Notes: generated by a model not told the origin, from the sequence alone. 64,000 nt of DNA from Microbulbifer variabilis (GCF_020524905.1 NZ_JAIVKI010000005.1:163929-227928); one strand, 5' to 3'. Shown: positions 1 through 11,167, numbered from the stretch's first letter. Translations and numbers: made by a program.

Positions 1-254
1 CGGCAACCAAGGCTGCGGCATTGCCACCACTTCCCACACTGAGATCTGACAGCATTTGCGCTTCCAGTAATGAAACCTTCAACCCTTTATCCCCCAATGA
101 GTATATGTCTCCCGCAGCCAGGCCTAGGACCGGGCTTCTGCAGCGGGCGCAATCTTCTTGGAAGTTGGTTATAAGTCAAGCAACTGGTAGCAATTTCTCC
201 CAATAACTAACCAAAAAAAAGAATTTTGATCCCAAAAGGTGCAAGTGTTCACAC
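1..254. other. left margin, no gene assigned
   Basis: I see no complete gene here. On the minus strand an open frame beginning at a TTG at 95-97 runs off the left edge (32 codons, Gly/Ala-rich towards the edge). The frame is open further upstream too, so the 5' part of a gene downstream of ampE is possible. There is too little sequence to name it. Confidence 0.3.
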
Positions 255-1130
255 TCAGAAAAATAGGACTGCCAACGCCAGTACGGTTATCCAAAGCAAC
301 AGGGATCTGGATAGCAGCGCCTGTAAACCCTCAATTTCCGCACCGCTTTGGCGCTGGATTTGGGAGAGGTCTGCAGTGGCGCTGCACTCATTGGCGTCAA
401 TACCTCCCAGGGCGCCCTCAAGATAGGCTTCAAGCACCTGGGCAGTATCTCGCTCCCGACACATCAGGCACTGCCTCCAGGCCCGGTAACATCCGGCAAA
501 ATTTCCGACAATTGCGAAGCTGAGCCCCATCACCCGCACAGGTACCCACTCCAACAACCACAACCAGCGCGCCGCCGCAGTTTCATTCTCGGTTCCCCGA
601 ACTCGCTCTGCATACAAGGCACTTAGTCGAAACAACAACGCCCCAGGAATTCCCAGCAAAATAAACCAAAACAATACGGCAAAAAGCCGCTCAAAAGCAC
701 AGTATGCCGCACCACGAAAGACCTGTTCATGCAGGCGCCCACCCTCGGCAACGCCTTCGTGAATTTCTCCCAGCAGGGGGCTTGCCGCTTCAGCGGCACC
801 TTTAAAATCGCCCCGGTACCAATTGCGTAGATAGGCGCTCAAGATGTCATTAAAGTTGCCACGCCCCAGGCAGTAGAGAAGCAGGGGAATACTCAGCAAC
901 AGCACCCCCAGAGCACCGGAGGAAGATTCTACTAAAACCATTGCCAATGCCACGGCCAAAACTGGCGGCAGGACACTGAACCCGAGCTGCAAACCCTCTT
1001 TTCCGCGCAGCTGGGAAAGCCCCTCTATATAGGCACTCCAGCGATCAAACCAGTGATCGCGGTGCAAAGGCGCACCCGATCCCCAAATTTGTACCAAGGC
1101 CAAAGTTAATAAAATAATCAGCAAGGTCAT
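255..1130 (-). CDS. ampE: AmpE, membrane sensor-like protein of the ampDE operon
   Basis: A 291-residue inner-membrane protein of the AmpE family, the second gene of the ampDE unit in enterobacteria and pseudomonads. Its role is poorly defined; it is linked to beta-lactamase induction and cell-wall recycling. It shows an N-terminal hydrophobic segment, a soluble stretch, a central pair of hydrophobic segments (about residues 60-90), two more (about 150-180 and 190-230) and a C-terminal one ending in FF. I chose the ATG at 1130 because the protein then begins MTLLIILLTL, like other AmpE proteins. An upstream in-frame start at 1211 would add 27 polar residues and lies in the ampD-ampE gap. ampD lies 122 bases upstream on the same strand. 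Confidence 0.88.
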   Translation of the reverse strand: MTLLIILLTLALVQIWGSGAPLHRDHWFDRWSAYIEGLSQLRGKEGLQLGFSVLPPVLAVALAMVLVESSSGALGVLLLSIPLLLYCLGRGNFNDILSAYLRNWYRGDFKGAAEAASPLLGEIHEGVAEGGRLHEQVFRGAAYCAFERLFAVLFWFILLGIPGALLFRLSALYAERVRGTENETAAARWLWLLEWVPVRVMGLSFAIVGNFAGCYRAWRQCLMCRERDTAQVLEAYLEGALGGIDANECSATADLSQIQRQSGAEIEGLQALLSRSLLLWITVLALAVLFF

Positions 1131-1252
1131 AACGTTGCCGCGATAATCTTCAAAGAATTTAAATTGCCGACACAAAGGTGCCGGGGCCCGATTGTAATGC
1201 TGTCTCAACACAGACAGTAACAGCAGGTTTGCGCCAAAACACCGCGCTAAGA

Positions 1253-1813
1253 TTACCCGGAGATTTTTTTCACTTCCCCCAGGTAACGCTCCCAGTCAAA
1301 ACCCGGGCCTGGATCTAACTTGCGCCCAGGTGCGATATCGGAGTGCCCGGTAATTTTATCGATCCCTATTTCTGGATAGGCTTGCATAATGGCGCGGGTC
1401 ACCTCTGCCAGCGCCAAATACTGGGCATCGGTATAACTATCCGTATCCAGGCCCTCCAGCTCGATACCAATGGAAAAGTCATTGCAATTGCTGCGCCCCC
1501 TGAATTCCGACTTGCCCGCATGCCAGGCACGTCGATCCAGCGGCACATACTGGGTAACGATGCCATCGCGATCGATAAGTAGGTGTGCAGAAACCTGTAA
1601 AGCGGCAATTTCTGCAAAATAAGGGTGGGCATCGATATCCAACTGCCCCAGAAAAAACGTATCGATATAGGGGCCACCATACTGGCCAGGGGGCAGGCTG
1701 ATACTGTGAATCACCAACAGGTCCACAGGGCAGTTTTCCGGCCGGCTGTTGCAGTGAGGGCTGGGAACCCGGCGCGCCCCGGATAACCAGCCGGCATCCA
1801 CTTGATATTTCAA
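1253..1813 (-). CDS. ampD: AmpD, 1,6-anhydro-N-acetylmuramyl-L-alanine amidase
   Basis: Cytoplasmic zinc amidase of the N-acetylmuramoyl-L-alanine amidase type 2 family. It removes the stem peptide from anhydro-muropeptides during peptidoglycan recycling and so keeps the AmpR ligand low. Visible features are the family opening GWLSGARRVPSPH, the first zinc His in LLVIHSISLP, the HAGKS block and the C-terminal TGHSDIAPGRKLDPGP with the second His and the Asp ligand. A TTG at 1813 is preceded by GGAG 8 bases upstream and gives the usual short N-terminus (186 residues). A GTG at 1843 (196 residues) is the alternative but has no good ribosome binding site. The DUF1631 gene lies upstream and ampE downstream, the Pseudomonas order. 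Confidence 0.93.
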   Translation of the reverse strand: MKYQVDAGWLSGARRVPSPHCNSRPENCPVDLLVIHSISLPPGQYGGPYIDTFFLGQLDIDAHPYFAEIAALQVSAHLLIDRDGIVTQYVPLDRRAWHAGKSEFRGRSNCNDFSIGIELEGLDTDSYTDAQYLALAEVTRAIMQAYPEIGIDKITGHSDIAPGRKLDPGPGFDWERYLGEVKKISG

Positions 1814-1982
1814 TCTGCGATCTCCGTTCCAAAAAACTAACACCCCGAATAGCTCGGGATTTCAGCAGTAACCATTTTATGGAAGGGTTGATCGATATGC
1901 CAATCCGTTTGGAGCTGTCACGCGACAGAAGTGGCGGCCCAGCAGCAGACCGACCGGGCATAATAAATTGGCTCTTTATGCC

Positions 1983-4337
1983 TTAACGCTGTTCACTGCG
2001 TTTTTTGCGCACGTTGCCGATCACCGACTGCAGTGCGCGTTCAAACAACATACCATCGTCTAAGGGTAACAACTGTGCCGAGCGCAAGGCATGCGCCAAT
2101 TCCAAACGACCAAATTCCGCCACCTTGGCGCCATTGCGGTTTACAAAAATAAACTGGTCGATATCGCGGATCACCGCCGCCAAACGGCAGCGGAACTGCT
2201 CGTCCTCGGAGCGCTTCAACTCGAACCAACTGCCCTGGGCCAGGCGGAAAGTCATCTGCCAATGGGGGTCGTCTTCGGCAAGCTGTGTCAGTCCCTGTTC
2301 CTCAGTAGCAGGGGAAACCTCTGCCTGGGCAACGGCCTGCTCTATCTCCTCCATGGGCGGCACAGCAACTTCCGCTTGGACTTCGATACTGTCGACTTCT
2401 ACCCGATCATCAGTCCGCAAGACTTCGGCTACTTGTGACTCTGCACCAGCAATTAAATCGGACACATCGGACGTTTCAGCTGGAGCTTCCGTCACAGCTT
2501 CCACAACAGTGGCCGCCTGGACTTCCCGTGCTACCTGCTCTTTGACCAGGCGCTCGCGCTCCTCAGTCAGGCGTTGCGCCAAGGCAAAGCGCTCGCGGTA
2601 AATTTCTTTAAGGCCGGCAAACAGGCTGCGCGCCTCGAATGCGTTGTAGGAAAGTGCCTCGATGCCTTCTCGCAGGCGCTCCTGCAAAGAAGGCAGCAGG
2701 CTCAAAAGTTGTTTGCGTGCCTCCGGCATCGGTGCCTGCACACTCCAAACCAGATCCCGAGCGGTACGCACATCTCGACTCCAGGTCTCGCTGTCGGTGC
2801 CCTCTTTAACGCAGGTGAGGAACAATACGTTATTCCACACCTTGTTGAGCCAGTCCTGCACTACTGGTGGCAGGTCGCGCTCCGCCACTAACGCATCCAT
2901 TACAGCGGCAACTCGTGCCCGCGCAGCCTGGGTTTTTGCGCGACCATCGGCCTCGTCCACCACCCGGCGCTCTAGCATCTCAGCACGCTTGCGCTCGCGG
3001 GCAATAAATTCACGCAGGGATTCCAACAGCGTCGAAAAGATATGGATGTCCTGATCAAATTCATTCAGGGCGCGCTCAACAATCTGTGAAATCTCGCGAT
3101 AAAGCGGGTCGGACTCATAACTTTCAGGCGGCTGCCAACCTGTCGCTGCATCGGCGAGCTCATTGAGCAGCTTGCGCGCGGGATGGCCCCCCTTACTGAA
3201 AAAGGATTTGTCGGCAATAGCCACTTTCAGCAAAGGCAATTGCAGACGCCCCAACAGAGTTTTGATTGGAGCTGCGAGGCTACGGTCTTCCAAAATGAAG
3301 GAGAACAACATCTCCACCAGTTTGATGACATCGCTGTCCACTTTTGCCAACGATGCCGCCTGGTTGGCCTCTATCAGACGCTGCTGCAATAGCTCTCCCA
3401 CGTTGAGCAGCTGGGCAGCACCGCCGCCCTGGTAATGAACGCCGTTTTGCAGGGCCCCCAGATGGCTGAGCAGATCTCCTGCCGGCATGGGCGCCATACC
3501 CGCGGTAGCTGGTATAAGGCCCGGCGCAAAATGACCACTGACTGCAACGCCCTGGGCAATTTGGCCCTGACCTTCACCCGCAACTGCCGGGGCCTGACTA
3601 CCACTTGGACCTCGCGCACTGTAAACAGAGCGCTGGCGCGCAGCGCGCTGCTGCTCCCTCAGGTAGGGCAACACCCCCTGCTCCACCAGCAACTGGTTGC
3701 AAAATTCATAAAAACCCCGCAGCTGCTGCATCACCAGCTGCTCAAATTTTTTCAACAGGGTGAGGCGGGCGCGGATATGCAGGTCGAGGGGCTGGATAGC
3801 CTCCACAAAGGCATCGCAGATAACATCTGGACCGAGGGGATTATTCTTGTCGTAAACTTTAACCGCATAGAGAGTGTCCAGGCGAAGGCACAACTCGGTT
3901 AAAGATTCTGCGAAGTCGCGTTTGGCATTGGCCACCATAGTATCTGCGGCCACCAATTGCTCGAGGTCATCGTTATGGACCAGCGATAGATTATCCGAGA
4001 CGAAACTGGCCTCGGCCTGAGCCTCCTGGCGAATCTGAAAAGCCTGTTGGACACTGTCGATAAAACGCTCGGCGATATTGCGACGTTCAACCCGCAACAG
4101 ACGCAGGGCCTGGAACAAGCCGTCCTGCTCCTCCTGGCCATGGGCCCGCTCGGCCATAGCGAAAAGTGAGTCATCTACTTTGCCGAACAGTGCCTTGACC
4201 CGCTCGAACAGCTCGGCGCAGGCCTTCTCTTTCAACATTGAAACAGCCGACGGCAGTACTGCAGGCTTGCCCGTAAGCCCTGCCGACCGCTCTGCACTTT
4301 TTTCTGAAAGGGAAACTACCTTGCTGGATTCACTCAT
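1983..4337 (-). CDS. DUF1631 family protein
   Basis: Large (784 residues) soluble, highly charged, mostly helical protein of the DUF1631 family. Members are often auto-annotated as thymidine phosphorylase, with no support here. No signal peptide or membrane segment is visible. The N-terminal half is Glu/Arg-rich and helical, the middle has an Ala/Gly/Pro-rich linker (about residues 235-290), then a second helical region and a short acidic linker (about 610-670). A conserved C-terminal module (from about 690) has the look of a small beta domain (WFELKR, RLAAVI, FVNRNG). The ATG at 4337 has AAGGA 10 bases upstream; a TTG at 4355 is also in frame. The position between nadC and ampD matches Pseudomonas. 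Function unknown. Confidence 0.85.
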   Translation of the reverse strand: MSESSKVVSLSEKSAERSAGLTGKPAVLPSAVSMLKEKACAELFERVKALFGKVDDSLFAMAERAHGQEEQDGLFQALRLLRVERRNIAERFIDSVQQAFQIRQEAQAEASFVSDNLSLVHNDDLEQLVAADTMVANAKRDFAESLTELCLRLDTLYAVKVYDKNNPLGPDVICDAFVEAIQPLDLHIRARLTLLKKFEQLVMQQLRGFYEFCNQLLVEQGVLPYLREQQRAARQRSVYSARGPSGSQAPAVAGEGQGQIAQGVAVSGHFAPGLIPATAGMAPMPAGDLLSHLGALQNGVHYQGGGAAQLLNVGELLQQRLIEANQAASLAKVDSDVIKLVEMLFSFILEDRSLAAPIKTLLGRLQLPLLKVAIADKSFFSKGGHPARKLLNELADAATGWQPPESYESDPLYREISQIVERALNEFDQDIHIFSTLLESLREFIARERKRAEMLERRVVDEADGRAKTQAARARVAAVMDALVAERDLPPVVQDWLNKVWNNVLFLTCVKEGTDSETWSRDVRTARDLVWSVQAPMPEARKQLLSLLPSLQERLREGIEALSYNAFEARSLFAGLKEIYRERFALAQRLTEERERLVKEQVAREVQAATVVEAVTEAPAETSDVSDLIAGAESQVAEVLRTDDRVEVDSIEVQAEVAVPPMEEIEQAVAQAEVSPATEEQGLTQLAEDDPHWQMTFRLAQGSWFELKRSEDEQFRCRLAAVIRDIDQFIFVNRNGAKVAEFGRLELAHALRSAQLLPLDDGMLFERALQSVIGNVRKKRSEQR

Positions 4338-4818
4338 TTCCAAGAGGTCCTTCAAATACCATCCGGCTTTTACATATTCGCTGGCTTAAATCTTGTTAGC
4401 CGTATAAGTCGCGGTAAATAACCAAGCCTTACTTTTTACCCGCACCACTTCTATCAAAGGGAGACTACGGGCAGAGCAACACTTCGCCACCCTAATTAAA
4501 TTTTGTCGGCATTCCGCTCAAAAAAAACCAATAACTTCTTGATTTTGCTCAGATTTCGAGCTTTTTAATGCAGACGAGTTGAATAGTGAGGAAGAGGTTA
4601 GCACGCGCTTGCATCGATACCTATTTGCCAAGAATTTTACCCATGATAACCGCCCTATTGACACAGTTTCGCGACACATTTGAGACACTTGTCACAGCGA
4701 AATATTGGGGCAACTGTTAACGGGACAATTGTGCGAAGTGCGACTGCATTCGGCTCCAGACAATCCAAACCCTATGGGTTTTGGTAAACTGCCCGCGCGT
4801 TTATTTTGAGATTTGCCA
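4338..4818. other. DUF1631 / nadC divergent intergenic region
   Basis: About 480 bases between divergent genes with no coding potential that I can support. It must hold both promoters. A TTGACA hexamer occurs at 4658-4663 on the plus strand, but no convincing -10 follows at 16-18 bases, so I do not call a promoter. Confidence 0.5.
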
Positions 4819-5673
4819 ATGCACCCTAAAGACTCCACCATCCCGAACATCATGACCGACCTGCAAAGGGCTGTGCGAACGGCACTGGAGGAGGATATTG
4901 GCAGTGGTGATATTACAGCCCAGCTGATCCCGGCCGATCGCAGTGCCCGCGCCCGCGTAATCACCCGCGAGGACTGCACCCTGAGCGGACGCGCCTGGGT
5001 TGAGGAGATCTTTCGGCAGCTAGATCCCGATCTACAACTAACCTGGCATTTTGCCGATGGCGACAAAATTGCCGCCAACAGTGTGATTTTCGAACTGCAA
5101 GGCAATGCCCGCACAATCCTCACTGGAGAACGCACCGCGCTCAATTTCCTGCAAACCCTGTCGGGTACCGCCACCACTGCCGCAGAGTTTGCCACCCGCG
5201 CTGCCGGTACTGAAGTGAAAATCCTCGACACCCGCAAAACCATTCCTGGCCTGCGCAGCGCGCAAAAATATGCCGTATTGTGCGGTGGTTGCCACAATCA
5301 CCGCATCGGCCTGTACGACGCTTTCCTTATTAAGGAAAACCATATTGCCGCTGCCGGCGGTATCGACAAGGCGGTAGCTCAGGCGAGAAGCATCAAACCG
5401 GATGCGCTGGTAGAGGTTGAGGTAGAAACCCTTGAGGAACTGCAACAAGCACTGGATAGCGGTGCCGATGTGATTATGCTCGACGAATTCAACGATGCAG
5501 ACACTCGCAGCGCTCTGGCATTGGCCAAAGGGCACGCGAAAATTGAAATTTCCGGTAGTGTCGATCGGGAGAGAATTGCACAACTGGCAGAGCTGGAAGT
5601 CGATTACATTTCCTCTGGCAGCTTGACCAAGCACCTGCGCGCTATTGATCTATCCCTGCGTATCGACTTTTAA
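4819..5673 (+). CDS. nadC: nicotinate-nucleotide pyrophosphorylase (carboxylating)
   Basis: Quinolinate phosphoribosyltransferase converts quinolinate and PRPP to nicotinate mononucleotide, CO2 and PPi in de novo NAD synthesis, in the cytoplasm. The N-terminal domain has [11 protein letters not shown], and the alpha/beta barrel carries TRKTIPGLR and [17 protein letters not shown], then VEVEVE, MLDEF and the closing SGS glycine-rich phosphate-binding turn. Length (284 residues) is normal. ATG at 4819 is taken; a TTG two codons upstream (4813) and an internal ATG at 4852 are alternatives. It is transcribed away from the DUF1631-ampDE genes. Confidence 0.95.
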   Translation: MHPKDSTIPNIMTDLQRAVRTALEEDIGSGDITAQLIPADRSARARVITREDCTLSGRAWVEEIFRQLDPDLQLTWHFADGDKIAANSVIFELQGNARTILTGERTALNFLQTLSGTATTAAEFATRAAGTEVKILDTRKTIPGLRSAQKYAVLCGGCHNHRIGLYDAFLIKENHIAAAGGIDKAVAQARSIKPDALVEVEVETLEELQQALDSGADVIMLDEFNDADTRSALALAKGHAKIEISGSVDRERIAQLAELEVDYISSGSLTKHLRAIDLSLRIDF

Positions 5674-5701
5674 GCACGCTCAGAAAGGGGCACGTTAAAA
5701 C

Positions 5702-5735
5702 GGGGCACGGCGCTATATTGCGACTGCGGTGCCCC
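5702..5735 (-). terminator. possible terminator between convergent nadC and safE-like gene
   Basis: Inverted repeat GGGGCAC / GTGCCCC with a 20-base loop, followed on the minus strand by GTTTTAA. It sits between two convergent genes. The loop is long and the T-run short, so it is only a candidate. Confidence 0.4.
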
Positions 5736-5753
5736 ATAAACAACCCATAGTCA

Positions 5754-6500
5754 TCAGTGATGATGGTGGTGGCTTTCTTCCTGGGACTTCTCTTCGACAG
5801 ACTCCACAGTATTCATTGCGCCGTGGTTGCTGTGATCTCCGTGACCACCATGGCCGAGGGCACCCCACAAAGTCCAAAATCCAAACAGCATAATTGCAGC
5901 GGCAAACCCCAGGCGAACCCCTGGCTTCTGCACAATATTACGCACCTGCACGGCGGCGGCACCGGTCGCCAACATGGCCGGCAAAGTGCCCAGACCAAAG
6001 GCGAGCATCGCCAGCGCCGAACGCTCGGCGCTGCCCTGAGCCAGGGCGAAAGTTAAAGCGCTGTAGACCAGGCCGCAGGGTAGCCAGCCCCATAGAGAAC
6101 CCAGGGCAACGGCCTGGCCGGCAGAACGCACTGGCAGTAATTTTGCCGAAAGCGGCTGCACGTAGCGCCAGAGGTATCTGCCGCCTTTCTCCAGCCACAC
6201 CAGGCCGCGCCAGATACCCGCCACATAGAGCGCCATCACAATCAACATAATGCCTGCGGCAAACCGCAGGGGCGTCAACACCGGAATAACCGCCGCCCCC
6301 AAGGCACCGGCGAGCCCACCCATTAATGTGTAGCTGGCAATGCGCCCTAACTGATAAGAGCCCAATTGCACCCAGGCGGTCTGCCTACCGGGTACTGCCA
6401 TACCGAGCGCGCCGGAAATCCCTCCACACATACCGATACAATGACTACTACCGAGAAAACCGATGGCGAGCGCAGCCGCCAAAAACCCCCAATCCCCCAC
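5754..6500 (-). CDS. SafE/TauE-type (DsbD_2-like) membrane protein of the cbb3 locus
   Basis: 248-residue inner-membrane protein of the sulfite exporter TauE/SafE (cytochrome c biogenesis transmembrane) group. It is encoded last in the ccoGHIS assembly block, as is common in Pseudomonas-like genomes, where members are suspected to help copper handling or oxidase maturation. About six hydrophobic segments are visible, and the first carries SSHCIGMCGG, a Cys-x3-Cys pair typical of the family. The last 40 residues are soluble and contain HGGHGDHSNHG and a terminal run of five His, a likely metal-binding tail. Start is GTG at 6500, 3 bases after the ccoS stop codon, implying translational coupling. 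The metal role is inference. Confidence 0.85.
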   Translation of the reverse strand: MGDWGFLAAALAIGFLGSSHCIGMCGGISGALGMAVPGRQTAWVQLGSYQLGRIASYTLMGGLAGALGAAVIPVLTPLRFAAGIMLIVMALYVAGIWRGLVWLEKGGRYLWRYVQPLSAKLLPVRSAGQAVALGSLWGWLPCGLVYSALTFALAQGSAERSALAMLAFGLGTLPAMLATGAAAVQVRNIVQKPGVRLGFAAAIMLFGFWTLWGALGHGGHGDHSNHGAMNTVESVEEKSQEESHHHHH

Positions 6501-6503
6501 GAA

Positions 6504-6683
6504 TTACCGCTCCTTTTCCTCAGTCTCTGAAGATGACGCCTGCAGGTCATCGTCAAATAAAATCCGCCGCCCCTCGGTTTCCAGGTCGTCGTACTGGCCG
6601 TTGTTCACGGCCCAGAAAAAGACTTTAACGGCGAGAGCGACGAACAACACCGCAATAGGAATCAGGAAATAGAGACTGTCCAC
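6504..6683 (-). CDS. ccoS: CcoS, cbb3-type cytochrome oxidase assembly protein
   Basis: 59-residue single-pass membrane protein needed for cofactor insertion into the cbb3 oxidase. It begins MDSLYFLIPIA, has a hydrophobic segment to about residue 25, then the family motif FFWAVNNGQYDDLETEG and an acidic tail. Start is GTG at 6683, 16 bases after the ccoI stop; the next gene starts 3 bases after its own stop. Length is standard for the family. Confidence 0.93.
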   Translation of the reverse strand: MDSLYFLIPIAVLFVALAVKVFFWAVNNGQYDDLETEGRRILFDDDLQASSSETEEKER

Positions 6684-6699
6684 ACATCACTCCTCTGCA

Positions 6700-9144
6700 T
6701 TAATCCGCCAAGCCGGGACGGAGATTAGGCACAACTTGGGTGGCATCTTCTGCCGATGGTGCGGCTCGGGACAAGCGCAATGCATTGATTACCACCACCA
6801 GGGAGCTCACAGACATACCGATAGCGGCAGCCCATGGGGGTACTAGGCCACATACTGCCAGAGGCAGTGCGATGGCGTTATAGCCCAGAGCCCAGGCCAG
6901 GTTTTGACGGACCACCCGACGACACTTGCGCGCCAGGGCGACTGACTGTGCCAATACCCGCAGATCGCCATTAAGCAGAATCGCGTCGGCGCGTGATTGG
7001 GCCAGATCGGCGGCAGACATCATCGCTACCGAGGCGTCCGCACCTGACAGCACCGGTACATCGTTGAGGCCATCCCCCACCATCAGGACCTTTTCCCCAG
7101 CATCCTGCAGCTGCTTTATATGAGAGAGCTTGTCTTCAGGCGATGCGCCAGCACGGAAACCATCGATTCCCGCTTCATGGGCCAAGCGTTGCACCTCCCC
7201 CGACTCATCTCCACTCAACAATTCAGCCGACAAGCCCATCTGCTCTAACTCACGCACGGCTTGAGCGGCAGACACCCGCAATTGATCCCCAAGGACGATC
7301 CAGGCGATAGCGCCTTGATCATCGGCGAGCAACAACCACTGCCCCTCCCCTTCGGGAGGGGAGTCGGACTGAGACACGGCAAAATCCGCCCGCCCCAAAC
7401 GATAGCGGTTGCCCTCTATCAGCCCCTCCAGGCCACAGCCAGTATGAACTTTGAGTTGGCTCGCGGTCAGGTTGCCGCGCCAGGCTCGAAATGCTCGCGC
7501 TAAGGGGTGATGGGTTTGCGATTCGAGGGCAGCGGCCACATCCTTGACCCGCTGCTCAGCCCAACCATCACGCAGTAAATCAATACGCAAGATGCGCGGC
7601 TCACCGCGCGTTAATGTACCGGTTTTATCAAACACCACGCGGCTGATACTCGGCAAAGTCTCTAAAAGACTGCCGCCGGCAACCAGAAGTCCCAACTCCT
7701 GCAGCCGCAGAGTCGCCGAGGCCAATGCCGCAGGTGTCGCCAAAGACAGGGCACAGGGGCAGGTCACCACCAATACCGACAGAGCTACCCAGAAAGCCCG
7801 ATTCGGGTCCAACTGCCACCAAACAGCGAAAGCCCCCAAGGCCGCAACCAGCACCACCCCGACAAAAATACCGGCAACCCGATCAGCCAGGGCTACCTGA
7901 GCCGGCTTCTCCAACTGGGCGCGCTCCACAAGGCGCTCGATCGCCGATAGCCGTGTGGATTTCCCGGCTGCGGTGACGCGCACGGTAAGGCTGGAGTCGC
8001 CGTTGACACTGCCCGCATACACATGGCTGCCCACGGACTTCTGCTGCAGGGCCGACTCACCGCTGAGCAGCGATTCGTCCACACCACTCTCTCCTTCAAG
8101 CACCTCGCCATCGGCGGGAATTGTGTCTCCGGGGCGCAGTAAAATCCGGTCGCCTACTGCCAAGGCAGCCACGGGAATATGTTCAATTTCAGCGCCGTCA
8201 TATCGGGCCGCGGTCATCGGCAACAGCTGGGCCAGGCCGCCACTGGCGAGTCCGGCGCGGTGGCGCGCGCGCATCTCGACGGTGCGCCCCAGCAGCAAAA
8301 AGAAGGTGAACATCGAGATGGATTCAAAATACACCTCGCCGGTACCGAATACGGTGGCATAAAAACTGGCACTGTAGGCCAGGCCAATGGCGAGGGAGAC
8401 CGGCACATCCATGCTCAGATGGCGCGCGCGCAGGCTGCGCAGGGCCGCGCTGAAGAAAGGCCGCGCGGCATAGAACACTACGGGAGTTGCTACCAACAGG
8501 GAGACCCAGCGGAAGTAGCGCTCAAACTCGCCCACATCGCCGCTGCCGGCACCGAAATAGAGGGCGATGGCGAACATCATCACCTGCATAGTGCCGAGAC
8601 CGGCAACACCCAGGCGGCGCAGGGCGGCACGATGCTCACTCTGAATCACACGTTCCCGATTGGCAGCAGTGGCCGGCGCCGGGCGATAGCCAATGCGCTC
8701 CAGCGCTTCAAACAGGGCGCTGGGCTGCAACTGTTCGGGGTCGAATACGATTTGTGCACGCTGGGTACTGGCATTGACCGAGACTTTCTCGATGCCGGCC
8801 AGTTGGCCCAGATGCTTCTCTATCAACCATACACAGGCGGCGCAGGTAATACCGCCAATCAGCAGGGCCGCCATCTGGCGCCCCCCCTCCCAGTCGTGCA
8901 CGAATTGCTGCTGTACCTCGGGGAGGTCGTAGGCGCTCCAGCGATCCTGTGGCTGCTTCTGTTCCGGGCGATCACTTTGTTTTTCCCGGTAGCGGTAGAA
9001 ACCATCCAGTCCACCAGAAACGATCGCGCTCGCCACGGCCTCACAGCCCGGGCAGCACATGCTGCGCGGGGCACCTTCAATTACAACCGAGTGGTTACTG
9101 CCAGCGGGAACGGGAAGCCCGCAGTGATAACAGGGGGAGGTCAT
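6700..9144 (-). CDS. ccoI: CcoI, copper-translocating P-type ATPase
   Basis: P1B-type ATPase of the CcoI/FixI/CopA2 group (814 residues), which supplies copper for cbb3 oxidase assembly. It has an N-terminal Cys cluster (CYHC at 5-8, CCPGC at 30-34), a heavy-metal-associated domain with CAAC at 101-104, membrane segments, the TGES-like loop SGESAL, the ion-binding CPC at 462-464, the phosphorylation motif DKTGT at 506-510, an HP motif (HHPLA) and the hinge GDGLND at 690-695. All catalytic elements are intact. Its start overlaps the ccoH stop by 4 bases. It sits in the assembly operon behind ccoG-ccoH. Confidence 0.96.
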   Translation of the reverse strand: MTSPCYHCGLPVPAGSNHSVVIEGAPRSMCCPGCEAVASAIVSGGLDGFYRYREKQSDRPEQKQPQDRWSAYDLPEVQQQFVHDWEGGRQMAALLIGGITCAACVWLIEKHLGQLAGIEKVSVNASTQRAQIVFDPEQLQPSALFEALERIGYRPAPATAANRERVIQSEHRAALRRLGVAGLGTMQVMMFAIALYFGAGSGDVGEFERYFRWVSLLVATPVVFYAARPFFSAALRSLRARHLSMDVPVSLAIGLAYSASFYATVFGTGEVYFESISMFTFFLLLGRTVEMRARHRAGLASGGLAQLLPMTAARYDGAEIEHIPVAALAVGDRILLRPGDTIPADGEVLEGESGVDESLLSGESALQQKSVGSHVYAGSVNGDSSLTVRVTAAGKSTRLSAIERLVERAQLEKPAQVALADRVAGIFVGVVLVAALGAFAVWWQLDPNRAFWVALSVLVVTCPCALSLATPAALASATLRLQELGLLVAGGSLLETLPSISRVVFDKTGTLTRGEPRILRIDLLRDGWAEQRVKDVAAALESQTHHPLARAFRAWRGNLTASQLKVHTGCGLEGLIEGNRYRLGRADFAVSQSDSPPEGEGQWLLLADDQGAIAWIVLGDQLRVSAAQAVRELEQMGLSAELLSGDESGEVQRLAHEAGIDGFRAGASPEDKLSHIKQLQDAGEKVLMVGDGLNDVPVLSGADASVAMMSAADLAQSRADAILLNGDLRVLAQSVALARKCRRVVRQNLAWALGYNAIALPLAVCGLVPPWAAAIGMSVSSLVVVINALRLSRAAPSAEDATQVVPNLRPGLAD

Positions 9145-9665
9145 TGACTACCGGGGTTCATGGGCGCCGCATTGCCCAGATCGAAGTTGATCTCGCCTTT
9201 TAAGCGCCACTCAGCACTCTGGTGCTCATGCGGGTCCAGTTCTGGCATCAGACGCAGGTACCAACGGCTTTTTAATGCGCCCTGAACTTCACCGGAATAA
9301 CGCCCCACTGAGAGTTGTGATAATACGATGTGCTGATCGAGATCCTCTTCCACCGGGTGGCTCAGGGTGAGCAGCAATTTTTCTGGATAATCAGCATTGC
9401 CATTGAGCTCGACAGTAACATTGCCCTCCGCACGCTGGAACTGCACCAGGGCGGCCAGCCCCATGGCTTTGGCCCGCTGGTCCTGCTCGGCAGAAAAGTG
9501 GTACATGCGGCTGTCTTTGTAGTAGGTATCGCTGACTTGATCATCAGCGAAGCGAACGGCAATAGAGACCGTAATAGAGGAGACTACAATCACCGCAATC
9601 AGCGGTGCCAGGACCATCCAGGCCCAGAATTCCCGATACCAGGGTTTCGACGTTGGTTCATTCAT
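9141..9665 (-). CDS. ccoH: CcoH/FixH family cbb3 assembly protein
   Basis: 174-residue FixH-family protein, required for cbb3 oxidase assembly and stability. It has one N-terminal membrane anchor (about residues 15-38, AWMVLAPLIAVIVVSSITV) and a periplasmic beta-sandwich-like domain with DTYYKDSRMYH just after the anchor, typical of the family. It overlaps ccoI by 4 bases (ATGA) and follows ccoG by 83 bases containing a hairpin. Confidence 0.92.
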   Translation of the reverse strand: MNEPTSKPWYREFWAWMVLAPLIAVIVVSSITVSIAVRFADDQVSDTYYKDSRMYHFSAEQDQRAKAMGLAALVQFQRAEGNVTVELNGNADYPEKLLLTLSHPVEEDLDQHIVLSQLSVGRYSGEVQGALKSRWYLRLMPELDPHEHQSAEWRLKGEINFDLGNAAPMNPGSQ

Positions 9666-9702
9666 CGCGTTACCAAATTACCGTTTTGTGCAGAAAAGCA
9701 GA

Positions 9703-9724
9703 GCCCGCCAGGGCGGGCCCGTAC
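9703..9724 (-). terminator. GC-rich hairpin between ccoG and ccoH
   Basis: GCCCGCC / GGCGGGC separated by 2 bases, at 9703-9718. On the minus strand it is followed by TCTGCTTTTCTG, a poor T-tract. It may attenuate rather than end ccoG transcription, since ccoH-I-S need expression. Confidence 0.35.
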
Positions 9725-9748
9725 TTTGCAACGGGAACGGTGTCCCGT

Positions 9749-11167
<1,419 letters not shown>

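Noticed and set aside
21..206. 61-codon plus-strand frame at the left edge
   Set aside because: No ribosome binding site, low-complexity translation; overlaps a more plausible minus-strand frame that runs off the window.
1983..4337. Naming the DUF1631 protein thymidine phosphorylase
   Set aside because: No glycosyltransferase-fold motif is visible; the name is a propagated annotation.
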